From Pseudo-nitzschia pungens (lineage: Eukaryota > Bacillariophyta > Bacillariophyceae > Bacillariales > Bacillariaceae): a stretch of DNA of 64,000 nucleotides. A model generated the notes under the pieces. That model was not told the DNA's origin, searched no databases, and saw nothing but the letters and a program-made list of their open reading frames with translations. Below are positions 49,606-59,725 of the stretch, in pieces. The first letter of the stretch is position 1. Each line of letters begins with the position of its first letter. Both the position numbers and the translations under genes were made by a program. The DNA is taken from NCBI GenBank assembly GCA_037355855.1, contig CM074762.1:1-64000 (forward strand), written 5' to 3'.

Positions 49606-51741
49606 TTATTTGCTGCTCTTATTGAGAGAGTCGCACTCTCCGAGTCCGATCTTTCCGCAGGTGCTGGCACAAAAGTCAAAGACCTTGCCCTTTTTCTTGC
49701 CGTCATTGTGCTTCTTCTTGCAGAACTTCTTTTGCTTCTTCTTCTTTTGCTTGGAGAGCCAAGTGCAGTTCTTCTTCTTCTTGTTTTGGAAGCGAAAGTC
49801 GGGAGAGTCCTCGCACGAGTCCGTGGTGGAGCTGGTAGTCTCTTCGCTAGCCCCGGGCGTGGGTGACGCGGTCGGAGACGGAGTGGGAGCCGGGGTAGGA
49901 GACGCCGAGGGAGAAGCCGAAGGAGAAGCGGTGGGAAAGTCGGTGTTGGCGTCGTTGATCTGGGACGTGGTCTCGGTGTTGGTTTCCGAACCCGAGGGAG
50001 TGGGAGGCGGCGTACCAGTGGGCAGGGCGACTGGGGCTACGGTTGGTGGAGGAGTGGGCTCGACATTGGAGGCCTCGACGCAGAATTCGTGAGATACTAA
50101 ACTCCCGTAGTCGCCTTGGGCCGACTTGATGACCTTGCCGTCGAGAATGGCCCTGATGTACCCCGTTGTGCCTACCGACAATCCGTCGCCATAGCTGTCA
50201 AAAACCTCGAATTTATAGCACTTGGATTCCTCGAGGCAGTGAAATTCGGTGTCGGACGGGGAGGTGTACTTGGTGTAGTCGCCATAGTTGGTTCCGTAAA
50301 AGAGCGTTGTGGAGGTGTCGCGATTCTGGAGCCACCATTGGACGTCCTCCCCGTAAGCGTCTGTCTGGAGTTCGACGCGGAATTGGACCTTGGTATTGCC
50401 GTTGCAGCTGCCGGTGTTGGGGTTTCCGACCGGAGCGGGAGTGGGCTGGGCAACAGGAGCGAAAGTGGGAGGGGCAGTCGGAGGCGTGGGATTGCCGTTG
50501 CTGGTGCAAACTTCGACAGTTTTGCCAGAGCCGATGGTGTTACCGGCACCCGAGCCAACAACTTGGCCGTTCAGAGTGAGCTTGTAGTTTCCGTTCCCAC
50601 TGATTCCGTCCCCGTACGAGTCGGCGATCTCCCACTTGTAGCAGGTTTGGGGCTGGAGGCAGACCTTTTGGGTGCTAGCGTAGTCTTTAACAAGGAAACG
50701 GCGCTCCATCACGACGTTGTTGTTTTGGGTGAGCTTCCAAACGTTTTCCTGCCTCGAGTATTGGTCCGTGGTCACCTCCACAGTGAGTTCCTGGCCGGTG
50801 GTGCAGGAGGGGGGCGGATTCGAGCAAAAGGAGGCGACGCTGCCCAAGTCACAGGCGGTGCTCTGGATCCAGTCGACCCGCTTGCTGGTGCGGGCGTAGA
50901 CGCCAGGATACTCGGGACGGGCGCAGCCTTGTCCCCAGGAGACAACCCCGACGTGGTAGTCAAGGAAGGAGCCGTCATTCATGTACTGCCGCTTGACGAT
51001 GGGACCCCCCGAGTCGCCCTGGCAGGAATCCCTCTGACCAACGCCGGGGTATCCGGCGCAGATCATGTTGTCGGTGATATCTGATCCGTAGTATTGCTTG
51101 CATTGGGTGTTGCTCAGGGTTGGAACGGTGACGTTGCGTAGATTGTCGGCGGCATTGCCGCCCTCAGAGGTAGCGCCGTGTCCCATGACGATGAGGTCTG
51201 ACTGGGCGGATGGAAAGTTGTTGTCCGTGTTGAGCTCGAGCTTGACAAAGGACTGGTCGACGTCAACGGGGCTGTCGAGTTTGCAGAGGGCAAAGTCGTA
51301 GTCATAAGTCTGGCCGTTGTAGAGGGGATCGCCTACCCACTTTTCGCAAAAGCGGGGCTGAGAGTTGTGAGCAGTAGTGTATCTCGTGTAGGACCCGACG
51401 TTGACCTGCTGGTTCTTCCAGTTGCCACAGTGGGCGGCAAAGAGGACAATGTCCGGGGCGATGAGGGCGCCACCACACCCGCCCATTTCAACAAAGTAGG
51501 GAAAGTCGCCGGGTTTGGACTGTTCTCCGCCGACGATGCGGTGGTCGTTCTTGGCCATCCCGCCGGCACCGGTCCGCATTCGAACACTGTCGACTGATCG
51601 TTCCCCGGGGGAGAGTTCACGGTCGCGGTCGCGACCCCGAAGGACGGGAGAGCTTCGAGTGCGATCGTTTTGGCCAAACACGGGAGAGGTCGTTGCCGCC
51701 AGAACGGCGAGGAGGATGGAAGACTTGGATTGGAGCATCAT
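49606..51741 (-). CDS. Secreted trypsin-like serine protease (S1A) with two SYGDG domains
   Basis: 711 residues, one exon. Signal peptide LLAVLAATTSPVFG; activation site NDHRIVGGEQ; catalytic FAAHCG (H104), YDFALCKL (D149), RDSCQGDSGGPIV (S244, with specificity Asp D238, hence trypsin-like Lys/Arg preference). After about residue 310 come two repeats of roughly 105 residues, each a Cys-bounded beta-rich unit ending CYKWEIADSYGDGISGNGNY or CYKFEVFDSYGDGLSVGTTG. Next is a P-T-P/S-P-T linker (about 565-640), then the Lys-rich six-cysteine domain (DSCEDSPDFRFQNKKKKNCT to GLGECD) also found in the M11 gene at 30.5 kb. It acts outside the cell. The pro-segment between signal peptide and RIVGG is about 35 residues. 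Confidence 0.92.
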   Translation of the reverse strand: MMLQSKSSILLAVLAATTSPVFGQNDRTRSSPVLRGRDRDRELSPGERSVDSVRMRTGAGGMAKNDHRIVGGEQSKPGDFPYFVEMGGCGGALIAPDIVLFAAHCGNWKNQQVNVGSYTRYTTAHNSQPRFCEKWVGDPLYNGQTYDYDFALCKLDSPVDVDQSFVKLELNTDNNFPSAQSDLIVMGHGATSEGGNAADNLRNVTVPTLSNTQCKQYYGSDITDNMICAGYPGVGQRDSCQGDSGGPIVKRQYMNDGSFLDYHVGVVSWGQGCARPEYPGVYARTSKRVDWIQSTACDLGSVASFCSNPPPSCTTGQELTVEVTTDQYSRQENVWKLTQNNNVVMERRFLVKDYASTQKVCLQPQTCYKWEIADSYGDGISGNGNYKLTLNGQVVGSGAGNTIGSGKTVEVCTSNGNPTPPTAPPTFAPVAQPTPAPVGNPNTGSCNGNTKVQFRVELQTDAYGEDVQWWLQNRDTSTTLFYGTNYGDYTKYTSPSDTEFHCLEESKCYKFEVFDSYGDGLSVGTTGYIRAILDGKVIKSAQGDYGSLVSHEFCVEASNVEPTPPPTVAPVALPTGTPPPTPSGSETNTETTSQINDANTDFPTASPSASPSASPTPAPTPSPTASPTPGASEETTSSTTDSCEDSPDFRFQNKKKKNCTWLSKQKKKKQKKFCKKKHNDGKKKGKVFDFCASTCGKIGLGECDSLNKSSK

Positions 51742-53094
51742 GGTAGTAGTAGGTAAGTTGGTTGGTAGGCAAATAGAAGAAGAAGAAGTACTTGTTGTAG
51801 TTTGTCTTGCTTAGCGTGCTGTTGCGTTGATGATTGGATTGGATTGGATTGGATTGGATTGGATTGCGTTGCGTTGCGTTGCGTTGCGTTACGTTGATTT
51901 GCTTTGTTTTGCTTTGTTTTGCTTTGTTGCTTTGGAAGTTGAGCCAAATTGAAATTGTGAGAACAAGATCCTGTGAATCGAAGAAAAATCGTTTTTGGCG
52001 TGGTTCAGTGTTTGAGCTGCCAATTTTGCGCATTAATTTAATTATTAATTAAGAAGACGGGCACTGCATAGCTCTCTAACATTTAAATTCCAGGTTCACA
52101 TCCGAAGAACGTCCCGTTAAACCTTAGTTAAGTTTTACTACGAGTATGCAAAACTATTAGTACGAAGTATTAGGGCGTATGGCGTTCGTACCGTACGGTA
52201 CGGGAATTACTGAATGAGAAAAGTGAAAGAACAAGACAGTAGTGTCTTGATCGATCATTAAATAATGATATTCTTCCGTTCGTGCGGTAGTCGTGAAGTC
52301 TTTTCATATGTACCTCGCACGATTGCAACCCATCGGATGTTGGTTGACGGGCTACGTATGCGTAACAGGAGCAACTATCCCAATAAGTTTTCCTGGGCAA
52401 TTCAATCGCAGACAAGACATTTTTACAACCAAGACAGCCCAATTGGTCATTCGAATTGTTTTCGTAGAATTGTGCACATTACCCGTAGGAAAGCCTCTTC
52501 GAATAGTTTTTCCAGAAAGAATACCCAAATACGTAGTAGTTTGTGGCTTTGCAGGGGTGAAGGAGTTGCCATGCCTGATTTCCTTGCTATGGTATCAGCA
52601 TATGATAAGTAGGAATTTCTACATAAGGAGATCATACAAAGCATGCTCTCGATTCCTGCCTATCAGAATAACTTGTTTTTTTTTTTTAAAAAAAAAAAAA
52701 AGTTCTTCTGCAACTAAGATTCTGATCACGTGCCACCATATTTTATTTTGAGAACAAATCTCATTCCCGTAATTGTGCGAATCCTATTTTGACCACAATA
52801 TTTGAGGGTTTCTTACATTGAAAACGGCGAATCATCAATCAATCTCAATACGAAGTACGTAAGATTTACGAAGTTCTTCTAATTTTTTTAGAACCTTGCC
52901 CCGACTCACCGATCCCTCCGGGGTAGAATGGTTGGTAGTTATCTCGATTGAGGTTGAGGTTACCGTACATTAGTAGGAAACTCATAAGGTTACTCCGCGT
53001 CCGATGACAATGGAGACTGATACTTCGTACGAAGAATTATCATAGTAGTATTGTTCCGAGGAGGAAGTATTATTATTTTTTTTTCATCGTGTTG
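51742..53094. other. Intergenic upstream of the trypsin-like gene
   Basis: (GATTG)n/(CGTTG)n/(TTTGC)n run at 51831-51925 in the presumed leader; a T12A14 palindrome at 52676-52701; TACGAAGTA-type words at 52140-52160 and 52850-53030. A plus frame at 52293-52751 has no motif. Confidence 0.55.
52676..52701. repeat. T12A14 palindrome
   Basis: A T-run passes directly into an A-run, forming a near-perfect self-complementary segment; shorter versions are at 9810-9827 and 9919-9935. Confidence 0.9.
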
Positions 53095-53470
53095 CTTGCT
53101 CCTTGTTGCGTGTTCGCTAAGAAGATGCTCGCGCTAACTGCAGGGCCGGGTATCCAGTATAGCGTATTGTTCTTGGTGGCTACAGCAATCTTCTTCTTAA
53201 CTCTGTAGCACCATGCTGCTACAGTAGTATGTTAGTACTAGTAGAGGTGCAACATCATTTAGGTATCCGGTAGTAGTGGTACAAAATCCTAGTACACAAG
53301 AAGGACCCAGCACACTAGCCGGAGCATCCCATAGCACCACCCTGTTACAGTTCCTTGCCAACAACAACCGTGTTGTTAAACCTGTTGCGAAGCCTCCTGC
53401 TGCTTAGCATACAGCAGTCTACTAGTAACACCTTGTACTACTAGTAGACAGTTGCTGGACGCTACTAAGA
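53095..53470 (-). repeat. Dispersed repeat family, copy 3 (inverted)
   Basis: Reverse complement shares ordered words with 37180-37560: GTCCAGCAACTGTCTA, GCTGTATGCTAAGCAGCAGG, TACTAGGATTTTGTACC, ATACCCGGCCCTGCAGTTA and GCGAGCATCTT. It abuts the truncated LRR copy. Confidence 0.65.
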
Positions 53471-53494
53471 TGTGTACTACTGCTGGTAGCCCTT

Positions 53495-53672
53495 GTACAG
53501 TTTCCCCGCTGCCACCGTTGCGTCGTGTAGCAGCAGTGCACGGAAGCGCCAGTGCATTTTGGTCCAACCCCCCGACCAGGATATTGTGGTCGAGCCGGAG
53601 GACGGGATCCCGACAATCGATTCCCAGCCAGCGCAGTTTCAACAGCCTGCTCAGACTCTAAAGAATGGTGCC
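53495..53672 (-). pseudogene. Truncated, deleted copy of the LRR gene 3' part
   Basis: Aligns with 58641-58873 inside the intact LRR gene. It translates to HNILVGGLDQNALALPCTAA and RRNGGSGE against DNLLIGGLDQNALAPPCTAA and RRKNGGSGE. It lacks two internal segments (about 47 and 12 bases) present in the parent, which breaks the leucine-rich repeats, and no upstream domain is nearby. Adjacent sequence is the dispersed element on one side and a CGCAAC-repeat tract (53750-53800) on the other. Confidence 0.82.
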
Positions 53673-53989
53673 GAGACCGGGCACGGACCCACGGGAATGC
53701 CGCGATCCACGAGATCGACACGCCGGACAAATCGCAATCGCAAGCCCACCATTTGCAACCGCAATCGCGATCGCAATCGCAACCGCAACCGCAACCTTAA
53801 CAAAGACGACCTTGCGGCACTATTCGGAGTCGGCGCGCGATGGTGATGGCGGCGACGAGCGCGAGCACGCTGACTACGAGGCAGAGAACTTCGACAAGGA
53901 CGCCAATTGTGGTCACGGATAAACTTTTCCATCGATCGAAGTAGATCTATTCCAACAGAAGTTCCATGGAAACAAAAAATTCCGTACTA

Positions 53990-55350
53990 CAGTGCCTTGA
54001 AACCCCTGCTGTCAGTCTACAGTATTTTTTTTCGAAGTTCTCGCACAACCTCCGGCCCGTCCCTATCATGAAGCCAAAGCTCAATATTATTATTTTTTGT
54101 CACGACACCCATGTAATTCTACCGGTACTTTCCTATCATGATTTTGATCGCAACTATCAGTTGTCTAGAAGTAAGGTTAACGCTAAGCTTCTAGTACTTG
54201 CTCAAAGCTCAACATTTTATCACGAGACCGGAAGTAGCTCGTGTAATTAATTAAATCATTATTACCAAGTATTATCATTATTTTTTGAACCTCACGAACG
54301 TAGTACGGGTAACTCATCTTACTTACAATAAGACTTTCCCGATCCTTAAGAAGCTAAACATAATCAGCGGCAGTGAGCCACAGTCGAAGCCTTCCATAGC
54401 ATGCTTAGGCCACACAGTTCTTCTGCGTGCCAGGCATCCAAGTCTAATGGCCAATCGTGTAAGGTTAGCTCGTGTAATTTTACTTTTTTTCATCCTTTTA
54501 AGTTGCTAAGCCAAAGTCAATTTTACTTTCTTTCATCCTTAAGTTGCGAAGCCATAGTCAATTTTACTTTTTTTCATCCTTAAGTTGCTAAGCCAAAGTT
54601 CAACTTTATTTTTTTATCATGAGACCTACTAAACGAGCTCGAGCAATATAGCTCTCAATTACTTTTTATCACTCGTCGGATTGAAAGTAGTTTTTTTCAT
54701 CATAATTTTTGGAACCTCACGCACGTCGTACAGTACGGGTAATCTTACTTAAGTTTTGAAGCCGAGGCTCAATATATTTTTTTATCATTCAACCGAAAGT
54801 ACGTCTAAGGTTAGCTCGTGTAATTTTACTTTTTTTCATCCTTTTAAGTTGCTAAGCCAAAGTCAATTTTACTTTTTTTCATCCTTAAGTTGCGAAGCCA
54901 AAGTCAATTTTACTTTTTTTCATCCTTAAGTTGCTAAGCCAAAGTTCAACTTTATTTTTTTATCATGAGACCTACTAAACTAGCTCGAGCAATATAGCTC
55001 TCAATTACTTTTTATCACTCGTCGGATTGAAAGTAGTTTTTTTCATCATAATTTTTGGAACCTCACGCACGTACAGTACGGGTAATCTTACTTACAACTA
55101 AGTTTTGAAGCCGAGGCTCAATATATTTTTTTATCATTCAACCGAAAGTACGTTTAAGGTTAGCTCGTGTAATTTTACTTTTTTTCATCCTTTTAAGTTG
55201 CTAAGCGAAAGTCAATTTTACTTTTTTTCATCCTTAAGTTGCGAAGCCAAAGTCAATTTTACTTTTTTTCATCCTTAAGTTGCCAAGCCAAAGTTCAACT
55301 TTATTTTTTTATCATGAGACCTACTAAACTAGTAGCTCGAGCAGTTTAGC
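53990..55350. repeat. ~347-bp satellite with ~50-bp sub-repeats
   Basis: AAGGTTAGCTCGTG recurs at about 54461, 54807 and 55156 (periods 346 and 349). Within each unit AATTTTACTTTTTTTCATCC followed by TTAAGTTGCTAAGCCAAAGT occurs about three times, and CTCGTCGGATTGAAAGTAG and GAACCTCACGCACG also recur in the complete units. More diverged related sequence starts near 53990. Very AT-rich. Confidence 0.9.
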
Positions 55351-55808
55351 TCAAGTATTTTTTATCACCACTACTATCGTTTGTCTAGGACTTTCCGATA
55401 CCTAAACCAGCTCCTCATGCAAAAATTCTGCTTTTTTCCCCCCTTGGATTCAAAGACTGTCTCATCCCACATTATCATTTTCACAGGTTGTGAAAATAGA
55501 AACTTACTTGTCTCAATTGTAAGTCGTTCGCCATGACGAGCATAATTCCTTCACAAATCAGTCGTTGACCTACAACGTGATTTTTTATCAATCAGGCTCC
55601 TCCCCTCGATGTCTCAAACGGCATCAAACAGCATCAAACGGCTTCTGCAATACTATTCTATTTCGTTTACTTTGTAATTCACAAACAATGGATTTCATTG
55701 CTGACTCATGGACATGACCTTGTACTCACTTACCAGTTGCTGATTTATTTCTTGCAACTCGCCTGCCTTTCCGTATTCGACATCGCACCAAGTCTGTCAT
55801 CGTCCAAG

Positions 55809-57895
55809 ATGAGATTCTTCCTGTCCTCCCTCATTTTCCTTTGGATTGCCTGGTTTGCCCAAGCGTCGCAGGAGATTGAGCTTCCGAAGGAGATTGGTCA
55901 AGAAACCAATCGAAAGCTTTCTATAAGTGAGCAATGTGCCGCCGAGTGCCCTGGCGATCGTCCTATGATCACCGAGACTGGTACAGACTTTCAGGCCCTT
56001 ATTGCTAATTGCCTCGCTGGTACCTGCCCATACAGCTTACCTTTCAACTGTTGGGACACTTCCGCAGTAACTAATATGCGTCAAGCTTTTTATCTGAAGG
56101 GTTGGTTCAACGAACCACTGCATTGCTGGGACACATCACGCGTTACAGATATGGCTTATATGTTCCGTCATGCTCGCAGCTTCAACCAACCCATTGGATC
56201 ATGGAACATGCAAAACGTTGGGGGACTGCATGAAATGTTTGCTGCCGCGATTGCTTTCAACCAACCCATTGGATCGTGGAACACACAAAACGTTGTCCAC
56301 ATGAGAAACATGTTTGAGAATGCAACTTCTTTCAACCAACCCATTGGATCGTGGAGTACGGGAAAAGTCCATTGGATGCATAAAATATTCGAAGGTGCAA
56401 CAGCTTTCAACCAAATCATCGATCCGTGGGACCTTTCCTCAGTGACCAGCATGGATTATATGTTCAGACGTGCATCTGCCTTCAATCAGTGCCTTCTTAC
56501 TTGGCCATCGAAGGTCAAAACAGATGCCGTGGTTACTGATATGTTTCTTGATTCAGGATGCCCGGTTGGTGGAACACCATTGTTTTCGGATTCACAGTGG
56601 TGTGGGGACTGTCAAATCAGCACACACAAGGTTGCGCGTGCGAAAGTGAATGACAAAACCGCGGAAGTCCTGACTCTAGAACCATTCAATATGAAAACCT
56701 ATTTCGAAGCCTTGGACCTGTCAAATGTTGCAACCGAGCTCTTTGTCAACGTACCACCTGGTGAACCATGCATCAATGGCACAGCCCTCGACACAAGTCT
56801 TTACAGTGCAAACACAGTTTCAGTTTCCACAACAGGAAACGGCGCCACGATTTGTAAGTCACCGTTTTTGTTGCTTTGGTAGATTTCTTAACTTTTTTCT
56901 GTGCGGCCTCTCAAATGATGAATTCTCCATCTTTATCTTCTGACGACGTACTACAGATGCTGCAGAATACACAATCACGAATGTGAAAAGCACTGCTGCC
57001 TACACATCAAAAACCGACAGTTCTGGAGAAGTTGCTCTTTGTAAGTATTTTGCGGATACGAAACAAATACTGAATAACAATATGATATTATGATTATCAG
57101 AATGGTTCGCTCACGTGTCATACCGGTAAAACAATGATTTACAAATTTGTTGCAGGCGCCCGGGCTTCCAAAAAGCTAGACTTTGACACCTCCGCGAATG
57201 GAGCAGAGTATCTTTCCGTTGTGGATACCAAGCTGAATGTGACGGTCGACTTCAAAGCAGAGTTCCAAAACTTCACCCAGACCGTGAGCATTAGTTACGA
57301 CGATGAGGATCTTGTGAGTTCTTTGATAACCAAGAATGTGGATGTCGAAGCTTTCTTGTGCGGGATTGGCAGAGCTCCTTTCTCCTCCTACAAGATGGGT
57401 GAGGAATTTGGTGTTTGCGTTCGTCCAACTGCGAAATACATTGGAGAGGGCTACTCTGTGACGGGCTTTGTCGATGTTGTGTGCTCGAACGAAGCTGCAA
57501 GTCGTGCGTTGTTTGACAATTCGAACACGGATGTATTGACCAGGATCGTGGATGTTTCGAATGCCTTTGATGCAAATGGGACCGCTGTGGGTTCCAAAGC
57601 TGCTGGCTTTGTGAGCCTTGTCACCTCAGGCTATTTTGGAAAGTTGGAAAGCACCTTTACCTGCGCTGGTGAGGTTTCTCTGAGCGGTGCCCGCCGCTTG
57701 TTGTCTCGGTCTTTCACGTTCTCTGGGGACGACATGAAGCGTCTCCTCCAAGAGGGGAGCAACACCAGTCCATTTGCCTCGGCCATTCCTCTAGAGTCAC
57801 AGAAATTCGATAGCACCTTGCTTGCAGGTGGATCCTTTGTCAGGGTTGGGATGATGAGTGCCTTGTTGCTCTCAGTAGTCTTTGCACTGTTGTAA
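55809..57895 (+). CDS. BspA/DUF285-repeat surface protein, three exons
   Basis: Exons 55809-56853, 56957-57040 and 57156-57895; introns GTAAGT...CTACAG and GTAAGT...TTGCAG, joins T/AT and T/GC, 622 residues in frame. Signal peptide MRFFLSSLIFLWIAWFAQAS; an in-frame upstream ATG at 55698 is less likely. Residues about 75-235 are 25-residue BspA-type (DUF285) repeats: WDTSRVTDMAYMFRHARSFN, QPIGSWNMQNVGGLHEMFAA, GSWNTQNVVHMRNMFENATS. Then an immunoglobulin-like or beta-rich region, and an unknown domain of about 200 residues (KLDFDTSANGAEYLSVVDTK, FLCGIGRAPFSSYKMGEEFG, EGYSVTGFVDVVC). A C-terminal hydrophobic end (VRVGMMSALLLSVVFALL) suggests a GPI signal or tail anchor. BspA repeats mediate adhesion in bacteria and are common in diatoms. 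Codon use is less GC-rich than in neighbouring genes. Confidence 0.82.
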
Positions 57896-58426
57896 GGCCT
57901 CGCTGATGTTAATGACGCATCATCATCATCATCATCTGTTTGTGATTTTTCCCATGGGTGGATCTACGGTTCATTGTTGGGTTTTTTTTTGCGAAATCCA
58001 TTTCGCTTGTCTTCTACTCTGCCGTCATTCCTCATTCGCTGGTCTCCAGTGGTTTGCTTTGCATCGCGGTGAAGTACAAGGTCACAAACAAATGGAAAAA
58101 ATAACATACGAAAATAGTATTGATCATGACTTGATTCGATTTCTTCTGGAGCGTTCGATCGTCTTTTCGATCGTTTCGTAGACACCGATCGTTTCGTTTG
58201 ATCGCTTTTCTTCGATAAACGTGTAGATCATGATCCCTTTTAGCTTGTCAGGGGATCGATGTATTCCTGCTGTTTAGGATAAAAGTGTTTTGCATTCAGT
58301 TTTGAGTTTGGTTTTGTCTCTACTTTCAAGCGGACAGTAATTACTGTGTAACACTCTAGGGTTAGATATAGATAGGAGTGATACGCGATAGAGGTATTTT
58401 AAGAATGAATGATTGTAAAATTAAAA
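57896..58426. other. Intergenic between convergent genes
   Basis: Short (CAT)n at 57918-57937 and GATCG-rich sequence at 58120-58260. No gene. Confidence 0.65.
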
Positions 58427-59684
58427 TTACAAATGGTTGAATACTTTACGAGGTGGTTGTGGTTCCATTTTCGAGCCGCCACCACTGGTATTGTTGGTTC
58501 GCCAACAGACCGTGCAGCATGGGCACGCGACCCTCGGCTTCATCCCGCCGCAATCCGCCGCAAAGTCCCGGTCCGGTGGCAACGTCGACGTCGATGTCGG
58601 TGGCAACATCGACGTCGATGTCGATGTCGACGTCGATACCGGTTCCCCGCTGCCACCATTCTTGCGTCGTGCAGCAGCAGTGCACGGAGGCGCTAGTGCG
58701 TTTTGGTCCAACCCCCCGATCAGGAGATTGTCTTCGAGCCGGAGGACCGTCAGGCTCCGGGGGAGGGATCCCGAGACCTCCAATGGCAGTGCTCCCGACA
58801 ATCGATTCCCAGCCAATCGGAGCGAGCGCAGTTTCGACAGCCTGCTCAGACTCGAAGGAATGGTGCCCCCGAGGTGATTCTTGGACAGGTCCAGAACCTC
58901 AAGCTCGGTCAGCAATCCGATCTCTTTGACCGTGGCCATGGCGCCCACCAGGTTGTTAGCGGGAAGGGTGAGTCCGACGATTGTCTCGGTCTCGGTTTCG
59001 CCGCTGTGATCCCCGGTTTCGTTGCGTGTTCCGGACCGCTCGGACTCGTGCGGGAGTTGCGTGCGAGAGTACTCTTGGAGCTCGGTGGCGTCCCCGATGA
59101 GTTCTTCGCGTCGTCGGCAAGTGACACCCTTCCAGAGGCAAACATCGCTTGGATATCGCGAAATGTCCACGGTTGTATCTGCTGTATCTGTGTTTGCATC
59201 CGTGTTTGTAGTTTTGTTTGCAGTTTTGTTTGCAGTTGTGATTGTTGGCAGCCGAACGGTGGTCATCGGAACCGTTTGGGGCGGCGGAGCAGTAGCGGCA
59301 GCAGACGCAGTAGCAGCAGCAGCAGATGCAATATGATCGTCATTATTGTGATCGTGACTGTGATTGTGATTGTCGTTGTAATTGCCGGCGATCATGGCTT
59401 GGTGCTCGTTGCCGGACATCCATCCGGTGGAATCGTGCCATGACTTGCCGTTCCAAGCGAAATACATGGTGGCCAGAACGTATCGATGGATGATCTGGGA
59501 TCGTGAGAGCGTTGACTCGCACTCGTAGTAGGACAACCAAGGGGTTGCTGGTTGGTGTTGGTGTTGGTGTTGTTGTGGCTCCTCCTCCTGTTGCTTGCCG
59601 TTATTGGTACTGCTTTGCTGTTGGCTTGGATTTTGGTCCTGATTTTGGTTGCAACCCTTGTCGCATGGTGCTGTTCTAGTCCTA

Positions 59685-59725
<41 letters not shown>

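Noticed and set aside
52293..52751. 152-codon plus-strand frame in the trypsin-gene upstream region
   Set aside because: Starts in AT-rich motif DNA and ends in the T12A14 palindrome; composition is not gene-like.
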